Assembly (NCBI GenBank): GCA_017626095.1
Contig: JAGAJL010000009.1
Span: 46,249-110,248, forward strand
DNA length: 64,000 bases
From: Lachnospiraceae bacterium
Lineage (GTDB): Bacteria > Bacillota > Clostridia > Lachnospirales > Lachnospiraceae
Direction: 5' to 3'
Under the pieces are notes generated by a model. It was not told the origin of the DNA. It saw nothing but the letters and a program-made list of their open reading frames with translations, and made no database searches. A program made the translations under genes and the position numbers. Below, piece after piece: positions 1-8,000 of the stretch. Positions within the stretch are counted from its first letter, which is position 1. Each line of letters opens with the position of its first letter.

Positions 1-1539
1 TCCAATCTGCAGGAGCCGACAACCAAGGATGCACTTGTGAATGAGGAGAATGGACAGATAAAAGATGCTGATTTACAAGAAACCGGTTTTGATAAAGATA
101 AGGCAGAAACGATAGATCCGACAAATGCTTCAGGAGAAGATATTTTATATACCTACAAAGAAATAACCGTAACTTTTCCGGCATCATGGGAAAAGCGTTA
201 TGTGATAAGAGAACATGATGATGACAACGGTTTTTCGGTTCTTCAAAAAGCATCGGATGATAAGAACGAGGGCTGGGGATTTTTGTTTAGTATCTATTCT
301 TCCGATACACCTTACATAGATGCTCCCGGTGCCTATGCCCTTTCCTATACAAAGGATAAAATCTATTATTTTGGAACGCCGACGGATGTTCCGTATGATT
401 GTGAGGATGAGGAGGTTGCCAAAGATTATGAACTTTTGCAGCAGGATTTAGAGCAGATCAAAGCCTCCATCGTAATTGATGTACCGCAGATTCATACAAA
501 TGCATCCGAATATGTATTTCCGATGAGTGAATATTATCCTTTGACAGAAGATATGCTTTTGAATATGGGAGAAAATGATTTGTGGCTTGCCCGGAATGAA
601 ATCTATGCCAGACATGGTTACCATTTTAAAAATGGATATCTGCAGTCGTATTTTGAAAAATATACATGGTATGAAGACAGGGGAGATTCTTTTTCGGAAG
701 ATGAGTTTTCGCAGATTGAAAAAGATAATGTAAGTCTTTTTAAGAAGATGGAAGATAAAACGGCATCACAAAGTCTCTATCCTTTGGAAGAAAAAGTAGG
801 AAAGAAAGTATCTGCGGACTTAAGCGGAAATGGAAAAAAGAATACCATTTTATATCAGGTGACCGAAGAAACATATGGTAATGCAAAAGGTTGTTTGACT
901 GTCGATGGTATAGCCTATGATCTGGAAGAAGATTTTCAAATCTATATGGATGTACCGGAAGACGAACATTTCTATATTACCGACATTTCGCCATTCTTTG
1001 ACGGTCTGGAAATTGCCATTGCCGATTATGGTCCCAGTGATGACCCTGTCACACATTTCTTTGTATATGATGAGACGGATGGATTACAGACGATTGGCAG
1101 TGTGCCGGGATTTCCGATGAAGCAGATGGGATTTCAAAATGGTTTTGTGTCCGGAGGTGTAATCGGATATAGCAGATGTATGACTTTGGATGTGCATGAA
1201 TATACCGTGTATTACTGGTATGATTATGAAAACAAAAGTCTGGAATTACAAACGGGCGATGAAAGCCATTATGATATGCCCAGAGTACATGTATTGCTAA
1301 ATGACCTGCCATTACATTACACGATGGATCCGGATTCGGCAACATTCATTATACCAAGTGGCAGCAAGGTCTTTTTTAAAGAGTGCATTGGACAAAACTG
1401 GGTACTGGTACATGGACCAAACGGAATAGAAGGCTATGTGCATTATGATGAAAACCGCGCAGATGCAATGTTTCCTTATTTGGATGAGATGGGGATGGAT
1501 GCCGATCAGGTATTTGATGGGTTGTTAGTGTATGATTGA
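1..1539 (+). CDS. YARHG-domain extracellular protein, 5' end outside window
   Basis: The reading frame is open from base 1, so the true start lies outside the window; a GTG at 37 is only the first internal start-like codon. About two fifths of the way in is a YARHG domain with the words LWLARNEIYARHG and YFEKYTWYE, a module known from secreted or cell-wall proteins of Clostridia. The C-terminal part, around FFKECIGQNWVLVHGPNGIE, looks like an SH3-type fold ending in GYVHYDE. The middle is acidic and unrecognised. A lipoprotein or membrane anchor would be expected upstream but cannot be seen. No enzymatic role can be given. A rho-independent terminator follows at 1573-1608. Confidence 0.75.
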   Translation, partial: SNLQEPTTKDALVNEENGQIKDADLQETGFDKDKAETIDPTNASGEDILYTYKEITVTFPASWEKRYVIREHDDDNGFSVLQKASDDKNEGWGFLFSIYSSDTPYIDAPGAYALSYTKDKIYYFGTPTDVPYDCEDEEVAKDYELLQQDLEQIKASIVIDVPQIHTNASEYVFPMSEYYPLTEDMLLNMGENDLWLARNEIYARHGYHFKNGYLQSYFEKYTWYEDRGDSFSEDEFSQIEKDNVSLFKKMEDKTASQSLYPLEEKVGKKVSADLSGNGKKNTILYQVTEETYGNAKGCLTVDGIAYDLEEDFQIYMDVPEDEHFYITDISPFFDGLEIAIADYGPSDDPVTHFFVYDETDGLQTIGSVPGFPMKQMGFQNGFVSGGVIGYSRCMTLDVHEYTVYYWYDYENKSLELQTGDESHYDMPRVHVLLNDLPLHYTMDPDSATFIIPSGSKVFFKECIGQNWVLVHGPNGIEGYVHYDENRADAMFPYLDEMGMDADQVFDGLLVYD

Positions 1540-1572
1540 TGTTATCGTGCAGTTGCATATATAAAAAGTTTT

Positions 1573-1608
1573 AGGTGCAGAATCAAGTTTATGGTTCTGC
1601 GCCTTTTT
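1573..1608 (+). terminator. Rho-independent terminator after YARHG gene
   Basis: Twelve-base arms at 1573-1584 and 1593-1604 pair with G-U wobbles (AGGTGCAGAATC with GGTTCTGCGCCT) around an 8-base loop and run into TTTTT. Confidence 0.8.
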
Positions 1609-1651
1609 AGAAGATTGACGGAAATTCGTTTATAAATATTTGAAAAACCTA

Positions 1652-1680
1652 TTGACATATAGATCTTTTGAAATTATAAT
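1652..1680 (+). promoter_or_regulatory. Consensus sigma-A promoter for the Rpn-type gene
   Basis: TTGACA at 1652-1657, a 17-base spacer, and TATAAT at 1675-1680: both hexamers match the housekeeping consensus exactly. The start of transcription should lie near 1687, giving a 5' leader of about 155 bases before the gene at 1843. Confidence 0.85.
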
Positions 1681-1741
1681 ACAAACTATCTTAAGTGAAA
1701 ACATCTGCTGTAAATCACATCTTCAGCAATATCTTGGCATT

Positions 1742-1837
1742 CGCCAACATTTTTCACAGAGAAATATTTTTATATGTTGGCGGAGTTAGATTTGTTTTGA
1801 AAATCTCTTTTTACTCATGGCTCCGCCGGTAAGGAGG
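1742..1837 (+). promoter_or_regulatory. Leader with two mutually exclusive hairpins upstream of Rpn-type gene
   Basis: CGCCAACAT (1742-1750) pairs perfectly with ATGTTGGCG (1774-1782). The 3' arm overlaps GGCGGAG (1779-1785), which can instead pair with CTCCGCC (1821-1827), ending three bases before the AAGGAGG ribosome binding site (1831-1837). The two stems share bases 1779-1782 and so compete. This is the geometry of a leader that controls translation or termination, but no ligand or protein is suggested by the sequence. Confidence 0.45.
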
Positions 1838-1842
1838 TTTTA

Positions 1843-2808
1843 ATGAGTAATAAAGATTTTGAAGACTTAAGTTTGATTGACGGTTTTTTGGTACTGTCAG
1901 TGGCATCTGATTTGAAATGCGGACCGGCATGCGGACGACTGTTAGCTGAAGGGCTTTTGCATGAAAAAGTCGGATATGTACGGATCCATGCCGAAAAGAT
2001 TGTTCCTGGAATTGGCCTGGCCAAGCGAGGAATCCGGATGGATGTGGAATTACAATCATTCCCTCACAAACCGGAAGAAAATGAACTACCGGAAAAGATT
2101 TATGATTTCGAACCACATCACAAAAATTCAGACAATCTTTTTAAGCGAAACCGGTTCAATCAGGCAAAGATCGATGCCCATAACCTGTATTCAGGTGAAA
2201 AGGATTTTGATAATCTGCCGAATTTATGTGTGATTAACATTCTGGACTATGATCCTTTTGGCAAGGGGAAGGCAAAATATCATTTCCACAACATGTGTGA
2301 AGAGGATATTTCCATTCCCTATCCGGACGGATTGGATCATTACTATTTCAACACCAGTTCGCCTAATGATGAGGACGACGAACTGAATGCCCTGCTTAAA
2401 TATATCCAGAATAGTACCGAAGAAAACGCAACAACAGAATTAACCAAGCAGTTACATGAGTATGTGACGAAGGTAAAATCGTCACCGGAAGAGAGGTATC
2501 GGTATATGACATGGGGAGAATACATTGATTTTGAAACAATGGAAGCAAAGGCAGAGGCTCGTAAAGAGGGTCATGCCGAAGGCCGTGCAGAAGGCCGTGC
2601 AGAAGGCCGTGCAGAAGGCCGTGCAGAGGCAACACTTGCGACACGTCGAGAAGATATTTTGGATGCATTAAATGAATTAGGAACTGTATCGGACGATATA
2701 GTGGAGAAAATCAATGCAGTTACAGATATCGATATGTTAAAAAGCTGGTTTAAAATCGCGATTAAGGCTGATAGTATTGAGACTTTCGTATCACAGACAG
2801 TATCATAA
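1843..2808 (+). CDS. Rpn-family PD-(D/E)XK nuclease / putative transposase-like protein
   Basis: The N-terminal 180 residues have the Rpn/PDDEXK layout: an early Asp-rich segment, LAKRGIRMDVELQSF (the RGIRMDVE core carries catalytic acidic residues of this fold), then a conserved block ending NLCVINILDYDPFGKGKAKYHF. Members act as recombination-promoting DNases and are often labelled transposases without being mobile. Residues about 240-262 are four to five EGRAE units encoded by near-identical 12-base repeats. The C-terminus is a short helical region. It starts with ATG after AAGGAGG and has its own consensus promoter and folded leader. Length 321 aa is typical. Confidence 0.7.
   Translation: MSNKDFEDLSLIDGFLVLSVASDLKCGPACGRLLAEGLLHEKVGYVRIHAEKIVPGIGLAKRGIRMDVELQSFPHKPEENELPEKIYDFEPHHKNSDNLFKRNRFNQAKIDAHNLYSGEKDFDNLPNLCVINILDYDPFGKGKAKYHFHNMCEEDISIPYPDGLDHYYFNTSSPNDEDDELNALLKYIQNSTEENATTELTKQLHEYVTKVKSSPEERYRYMTWGEYIDFETMEAKAEARKEGHAEGRAEGRAEGRAEGRAEATLATRREDILDALNELGTVSDDIVEKINAVTDIDMLKSWFKIAIKADSIETFVSQTVS
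2575..2630 (+). repeat. In-frame 12-bp tandem repeats (GAAGGCCGTGCA) in Rpn-type gene
   Basis: Four near-perfect copies of a 12-base unit encode EGRA repeats. Unit length is a multiple of three, so copy gain or loss would keep the frame and only lengthen the charged linker. Confidence 0.9.
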
Positions 2809-3053
2809 CAGTAGTACAAAGAACGGTTTCATCGGGGTTATAGCGACGAGGAAATTGCAATGCAATAAAATTGCTGCCGCAGCGGTTATCAATGAAATCA
2901 TTGCGGTGATTGTGGCTAAAAAAGGATTTGAATGGGCAGGAGAATTTGGGAAATCATAAAATACTTTTCAATTGATGTATAGAGATTTATACTGAAAAAA
3001 GAGGAAAGTTGACAGCATGGAGAGGCTCAAAGGAGACTGCAGGAGGAAAACTG

Positions 3054-3491
3054 GTGAAAATTTCCATTGAAGAAATTCCAAAGTCTAAAGAAGAGGAAGT
3101 TGTGATTCGATGTCATGGCATGAATGAAGAAGTTATGGCATTGTTGCATAAGTTGAAAACGGCAGGCGAGAAACTGATTGGAATGCAGGGAGAAGAAATC
3201 CACAGATTGTCTTTGGAAGATGTTTACTATTTTGATACAGTAGATCAAAAATCTTTTTTATATTGTGAAACGGAAGTTTATGAAACAAAGCTGAAACTGT
3301 ATGAATTTGAAGAACTGGCAGCGGGAAGTCATTTCTTCCGGGCATCCAAGTCAACGGTAATCAATGCCATGAAGATTTCTCATGTGAAACCTTCTTTTAG
3401 CGGCAGATTCGAGGCATATATGGATAATGGCGAGAAACTGATGGTTTCCAGAGGGTATGTGCCTGCATTAAAGAAGTTATTGGGATTATAG
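3054..3491 (+). CDS. LytTR-family transcriptional regulator
   Basis: A 145-residue protein with a LytTR DNA-binding domain in its C-terminal 100 residues: EIHRLSLEDVYYFDTVDQKSF, then ELAAGSHFFRASKSTVINAMKI and a terminal RGYVPALKKLLGL. It has no receiver domain, so it is a stand-alone type. GTG at 3054 is chosen because AGGAGG sits seven bases upstream (3041-3046); an in-frame TTG at 3009 has no such site. It is followed after 14 bases by a DUF3021 membrane protein. In Firmicutes such LytTR-DUF3021 pairs commonly regulate a neighbouring ABC exporter, here at 4271-6036. The trigger is unknown. Confidence 0.85.
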   Translation: MKISIEEIPKSKEEEVVIRCHGMNEEVMALLHKLKTAGEKLIGMQGEEIHRLSLEDVYYFDTVDQKSFLYCETEVYETKLKLYEFEELAAGSHFFRASKSTVINAMKISHVKPSFSGRFEAYMDNGEKLMVSRGYVPALKKLLGL

Positions 3492-3505
3492 GAGGTGGAT
3501 GGCGT

Positions 3506-3955
3506 ATGGAACCAAAGAAAATTATCGGAAAAATCATTTTGGGATATCCGATTATCTATGGTGGCTCGATGATGGCAACCTATCTGTTTTGCATGATTTT
3601 TGACAGAAATGCTACCTTTTCGCTGGACTATTTCGGATATATGTTTTTATTTGCGTTGGTGGGAGATCTTCCGTCTTTGGTTTTCTGCTCCAAAAGGAAA
3701 CTGAGTAAAAAGGAATGGAATATCCGGCTTTTGTTGCATTTTATTTTGTTGGAAACCGTATTGCTCGTTTTTGCCGGCATCCTGGGTATGTATCATACGC
3801 TTACGGAAGGAATTTTCTTTTTCGTCTTGGTTATGGCGGTTTATGTTATGGTACGGGGACTGGCATTTGCGGGGGATATCTTAGAAGTAAAGAAGATTAA
3901 TGCGAAACTGCGGGAGCGAAAACTGGAAAGCAAAAACTCGGAAACCGAAGTATGA
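3506..3955 (+). CDS. DUF3021 family membrane protein
   Basis: A 149-residue protein with four predicted membrane segments (about residues 9-31, 42-60, 74-95 and 102-122) and a basic C-terminal tail, the usual DUF3021 form. It is translated from ATG shortly after an AGGAGG at 3491-3496. It stands directly after the LytTR gene, the standard pairing for this family, and is presumed to be a membrane partner that controls the regulator. Direct evidence of mechanism is absent from the sequence. Confidence 0.8.
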   Translation: MEPKKIIGKIILGYPIIYGGSMMATYLFCMIFDRNATFSLDYFGYMFLFALVGDLPSLVFCSKRKLSKKEWNIRLLLHFILLETVLLVFAGILGMYHTLTEGIFFFVLVMAVYVMVRGLAFAGDILEVKKINAKLRERKLESKNSETEV

Positions 3956-3956
3956 A

Positions 3957-4010
3957 GCGGGCAAAGATATATATAATTCTGCAAGGGTGGCTGCCGTCCC
4001 ACAAAGATTG
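3957..4010 (+). repeat. Truncated relative of the 257-bp inverted-repeat element
   Basis: The stretch beginning GCAAAGATATATATAATTCTG resembles the right arm and outer flank of the long inverted repeat at 31123-31379, including the CTGCAAGG core and the following CCC-CAAAG stretch. No matching left arm is present; the DUF3021 gene ends immediately before it. I read it as a half element or remnant. Confidence 0.5.
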
Positions 4011-4140
4011 CAAACTATGTGAGAAACGTGGCAGAGCGTCTGCATAATTGGTCTGTTATTACATTGTTATCCAACTAAGAACTTGCTTGTGATAGACTAT
4101 GTAAATTTGAGAAAAATGTAAATGATAGATAGAGAGAAGA

Positions 4141-4177
4141 AAGAACGGTAAGGAAGCAACTTACCGTTCTTTTTTTA
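4141..4177 (+). terminator. Terminator between LytTR-DUF3021 and ABC exporter genes
   Basis: AAGAACGGTAAG (4141-4152) pairs perfectly with CTTACCGTTCTT (4160-4171) around a 7-base loop, followed by T residues. It separates the regulator pair from the transporter genes and could act as an end or as a partial terminator within one operon. Confidence 0.85.
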
Positions 4178-4270
4178 CAACTTAAGGGAAGCATGAAGCA
4201 ACTTGTCTTTTGTGGTATTTACCGGAGAAAAAAGATGGTTTATATTGAGCACACGAAGGGAGAGAGATAC

Positions 4271-5185
4271 ATGGAAAAAATCATTGAGGTCAATCATTTG
4301 AGTAAATCCTATGGAGATGTCTGGGCGGTTAAGGATGTCAGTTTCAATGTAGAGCAGGGAATGTTATTTGCTTTTCTGGGACCTAACGGAGCCGGAAAAT
4401 CTACCACAATCAATTCTATTTGCACTTTTTTAAAACCGGATAAAGGTAAAGTGCTGGTAAATGGCTATAAGCTTGGTGAGCAGGACGGTAAGATCAGGGA
4501 CAGTATCGGTGTGGTATTTCAGGAAAGTGTTCTGGACCGGTTGTTAACTGTGGAAGAAAACCTGAGCTTAAGAGGAAGTTTCTACAATTTAAGAGGGAAA
4601 GAACTGAAAGAAGCTGTGGCAAACGCTGCGGCGGCAACTGAGATTGGAAATCTTTTAAAGCGCCCTTATGGGAAATTGTCGGGTGGGCAGAGGAGAAGAG
4701 CAGACATTGCAAGAGCATTGTTGCATACCCCAAAAATTTTGTTTTTGGATGAACCTACCACAGGGCTGGATCCCCAGACCAGAAAAAATGTATGGGATAC
4801 GATTAAAAAACTGCAAAGAGAACAGGGAATGACGGTTTTTCTTACTACGCACTATATGGAAGAGGCGGAAGAGGCCGATTATTGTGTAGTTGTGGATAAT
4901 GGTATGGTGGCTGCAAAAGGGACACCTTTTGAACTAAAGGAACAGTATGCAAAGGATAAACTTTCGTTAAAAGGAAAAAATATGGAGCAGTTAAAAACAA
5001 TGTTGGAAGAAAAGAACATCGTTTATACGAAAAAGGCAGATCTGTTGGAAATAGAACTGAAAAATACCATGGATGCCATGGCAATTTTAAAAGAAGCTGA
5101 GCCGGTATTGGATGGCTTTACTGTGGTAAAAGGTTCCATGGATGATGTGTTTTTGGGGATTACCGGAAAGGAGATCAGAGAATGA
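4271..5185 (+). CDS. ABC transporter ATP-binding protein (ABC-2 exporter type)
   Basis: A 304-residue ATPase with Walker A GPNGAGKST, Q-loop VVFQES, signature LSGGQRRR, Walker B ILFLDEPTTGLDP and switch His in LTTHYMEEAEEA, plus the C-terminal extension found in DrrA/NatA-like exporter ATPases. ATG at 4271 is preferred, with GGGAGAGAG just upstream; an in-frame ATG at 4193 would add 26 residues outside the domain. The stop overlaps the permease start by four bases (ATGA), so the pair is translationally coupled. Together they should export a lipophilic or peptide substrate, possibly an antimicrobial, but the substrate is not identifiable. Confidence 0.9.
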   Translation: MEKIIEVNHLSKSYGDVWAVKDVSFNVEQGMLFAFLGPNGAGKSTTINSICTFLKPDKGKVLVNGYKLGEQDGKIRDSIGVVFQESVLDRLLTVEENLSLRGSFYNLRGKELKEAVANAAAATEIGNLLKRPYGKLSGGQRRRADIARALLHTPKILFLDEPTTGLDPQTRKNVWDTIKKLQREQGMTVFLTTHYMEEAEEADYCVVVDNGMVAAKGTPFELKEQYAKDKLSLKGKNMEQLKTMLEEKNIVYTKKADLLEIELKNTMDAMAILKEAEPVLDGFTVVKGSMDDVFLGITGKEIRE

Positions 5186-6036
5186 CAGCATTTGCAAAAA
5201 GGAATTTGAAATTATATATCAGGGACAAATCAACCGTTTTGTTTTCGCTTTTGGCGGTTTTTATTGTGATTGCGCTTTATGTATTGTTTTTGGGAGATGT
5301 ATATAAGGGTGAATTAAAAGAATTCGAGCGAGCTGACGAACTGATGGATAACTGGGTCATGGCCGGGGTTTTGGCAATTACAAGTATGACGACCACTCTG
5401 GGTATGCTGGGAACTATGGTGCGGGATAAGTATGAGCATATCGAAAAGGATTTTTTTGTAGCACCGGTTAAACGGTGGCAGATTGCGGGCGGCTATATGA
5501 TCAGCGCCTATGGAGTAGGTGTGATTATGACATGGATTGCATTTGTCGTGGCAGAAATCTATATTGTTGTAAACGGTGGAAAAATGATCAGTTTACATAA
5601 TACTTTAAAGGTGCTTGGCATTTCGATGGTTTCCTCGTTGATGAATACGGCTATTGCGTTATTTTTGGTATCGCTGTTTCGCAGTATGAATGCTTTTGCC
5701 ACGGCAAATACCATTATAGGAACGCTGATCGGATTTTTAACCGGAATTTATCTGCCTATCGGTTCTTATCCGGCAGGGGTGCAGTGGCTGGTTAAGCTGT
5801 TTCCGGTTTCGCATGCGGCTTTGGTTTTCAGAAATGTGATGATGGAATCTGTCATGGATGTCTCTTTTGCAAAAGTTCCAAGCGAAATCGTTCAGGAAAT
5901 TAAAGAAGAGCTGGGAATGGTCTATCTGTTCGGAAGTTGGGAAGTATCCGCTTCATGCAGTATGGGAATCATGACCATAATAGCCATTGTATTCTTTACA
6001 TTGGCATGTGTGCAGATTTCCAGAAAAAAGAAATAG
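5182..6036 (+). CDS. ABC-2 type transporter permease
   Basis: A 284-residue protein with six predicted membrane segments and a large loop after the first, the usual ABC-2 half-transporter form (NatB/DrrB-like). The words LGMLGTMVRDKYEHIEKDFFVAPVKR match the conserved region before the second membrane segment in this family, where the protein couples to the ATPase. Start ATG overlaps the ATPase stop codon. A strong terminator follows at 6103-6144, ending this transcription unit. Confidence 0.88.
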   Translation: MTAFAKRNLKLYIRDKSTVLFSLLAVFIVIALYVLFLGDVYKGELKEFERADELMDNWVMAGVLAITSMTTTLGMLGTMVRDKYEHIEKDFFVAPVKRWQIAGGYMISAYGVGVIMTWIAFVVAEIYIVVNGGKMISLHNTLKVLGISMVSSLMNTAIALFLVSLFRSMNAFATANTIIGTLIGFLTGIYLPIGSYPAGVQWLVKLFPVSHAALVFRNVMMESVMDVSFAKVPSEIVQEIKEELGMVYLFGSWEVSASCSMGIMTIIAIVFFTLACVQISRKKK

Positions 6037-6102
6037 GTAACTGTGAAGATGTCGAAAATTTACAATATTTTAAAAAGAATTGAGTATATAATACCGAATA
6101 AC

Positions 6103-6144
6103 AAAAAGCGATGACGACTTTTGGTAAAGCGTCATCGCTTTTTT
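6103..6144 (+). terminator. Rho-independent terminator after ABC exporter
   Basis: AAAAAGCGATGACG (6103-6116) pairs with CGTCATCGCTTTTT (6130-6143) and runs into T residues. It lies only 27 bases before the next ATG. Confidence 0.9.
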
Positions 6145-6170
6145 AGTACAGAAAGCTAGGAGGAAAATTT

Positions 6171-7782
6171 ATGAAGAAAAAAAGCATGAAAAGAGTAGTA
6201 GCTCTTTTGCTATCAATGGCAATGATGTTGTCAGGCTGCGGCAGCAGTACATCACAAACGCCGGAAGGTACAGCAGAGGAAGTAGAAAGCGAAGCATCTG
6301 AAACAGCGGGCACAGACAACGGACAGTCCGGCGGTGTGGTTAAAATGGGGCGATAGAGCAGGATGCGGAAAAGCTGGACCCGGTTTTGGCATCTGATAAT
6401 AATGATATCTGGGTAATTAATATGATGTTGGAAGGACTGGTTGCCAGCTCTGATGACGGAAAAGAAATTATTCCGGCTGTAGCGGATACATGGGAGATAT
6501 CGGAAGATGGACTGGTTTATACATTTCATATTAGGGATGGTATTCAGTTTTCCAATGGTGAAAGTGTAACGGTAGAAGACTGTATTTACAGTATCACACG
6601 ATCAAAAGAAATGGATGGACCGTGGATTGGTATGCTGGATATGATTGATTCCATGGAAGATGAAGGTAATAACATCCTGAAGATAAATTTGAAATATGCA
6701 TCTCCGGTTTTGTTGTCTACACTGGCATTGTTTAGCTGTTCCATTATGCCGGAAGCATACTGTGAGGAAGTTGGCGACGAAGGAATTGCTGAAAGTCTCA
6801 TAGGAACAGGGCCGTTTATTCTACAGGAATGGGCAAAGGAGAAAAAATGATATTTGTTAAAAATCCTTATTACTGGGAAGAAGGATGTCCAAAGGTAGAT
6901 GAAGTGGATATGTTGGTTGTGGGAGATGACAACACCAGAATCATGCAGCTTGAAAGCGGACAGGTGGATATGGCATCACAAATTCCTTACAGCCGGATCG
7001 CAGAAGAGGATGCACAAGATGGTATTACTGTAAATTTGTTTGACTCGACGGAAATCAAGTATGTCATTGTAAACTGTCAAAGTGAATATTTAAAGGATCC
7101 CAGAGTGCGTAAAGCACTGAAACTGGCTACCAATAAAGAAGCAATCAATGAGGCAGTATATTTCGGTTATGCCAAAGTTGCAGAAAGTTATATTTCACCT
7201 GCCGCTCCGCATTATAATGAAAATCTTCCCGAATCAAAGGTTGATATAGAAGGTGCTAAAGCACTTTTGGAGGAAGCGGGATATCCGGATGGTATATCCA
7301 TTAAGATTGAAGTAGGAAGTGGCGACAGTACCAATTTGACAGTTGCAACCATGCTTCAGGAGCAGTGGGCAGAAATTGGTGTTGCATTGGAAATACAGCA
7401 GTTGGATTATGCTACAATCAGACAGGATTGGAAAGATGGAAATTATGATGTGTTTCTCAGTTATCTGACAAGAGATATGACGGATACCTCCGAGTTGGCA
7501 GGTTTATGGTGTATTTATGATCAGACAAGCTGCTTCTACAGTTATTGGAATGATGACGATCAGAAAAAAGTAGAAGAATTGTGTATTGCAGCAAATCAGG
7601 AAATGGACGAATCTGTCCGCGCAAAACAATATGGTGAAATTCAGGAAATCACGGCAGAAAGCTGTCCCAATATTCCTTTTGTATGTACACCGTTTACTTT
7701 GGCAGTAAGTGATAAAGTTTCAGGAGCTGTACAGACGCCTCTGGGCATCTATAATTTTAAAAATCTTGTTATAAATGAATAA
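6171..7782 (+). pseudogene. Peptide/oligopeptide-binding lipoprotein (SBP family 5), two frameshifts
   Basis: Three consecutive reading frames together make one extracellular solute-binding protein family 5 (OppA/DppA-like). The first part carries a lipoprotein signal with lipobox MLSGC; the second resumes at EQDAEKLDPVLASD and ends GTGPFILQEWAKEK; the third begins in the overlapping frame at EKMIFVKNPYYW and runs to the natural C-terminus. Each break would be repaired by adding one G, in GGGG near 6347 and in GG near 6838. Good homology on both sides of each break suggests recent inactivation or base-calling errors in G runs. AGGAGG precedes the ATG. No permease or ATPase gene is adjacent, so it was an orphan receptor. 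Confidence 0.85.
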
Positions 7783-7798
7783 AAAAGCTTTGAACCGG

Positions 7799-7826
7799 AG
7801 AGGGCAGAAAATCTGCCCTCTTTGTT
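7799..7826 (+). terminator. Terminator after SBP pseudogene
   Basis: AGAGGGCAGA (7799-7808) pairs with TCTGCCCTCT (7812-7821), a very short loop, followed by TTTGTTGTT. Confidence 0.75.
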
Positions 7827-8000
7827 GTTGCTTTTTAACAGAACAGGGAATAAAAGATGTCAGAGAAGTATTTCGTAAAGAATTGATAGAAATGTGGAAA
7901 ATTGGGTTACATATCATGGGAATTTGACGAGGTTTCCAAATGCAGATATTATGGAATGGCATGGGAAACGATGTGTCTGCTTTGAGAAGAGAGGAGAATC

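Noticed and set aside
1843-2808. Rpn-type gene as part of a mobile element
   Set aside because: No terminal repeats or target duplication are visible, and Rpn proteins are often fixed chromosomal genes despite transposase labels.
2777-2959. 60-codon plus-strand ORF after the Rpn-type gene
   Set aside because: It overlaps the gene's end, lacks a ribosome site and shows no recognisable sequence; I see nothing else in 2809-3053.
3984-4002. AGGGTGG-like words resembling a T-box antiterminator
   Set aside because: No specifier loop or other T-box parts upstream, and the stretch lies downstream of DUF3021 and matches the right arm of the inverted-repeat element instead.
6171-7782. Programmed frameshifting in the SBP gene
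   Set aside because: Neither break has a slippery heptamer with a following structure that I could identify; one-G loss at each G run is simpler.
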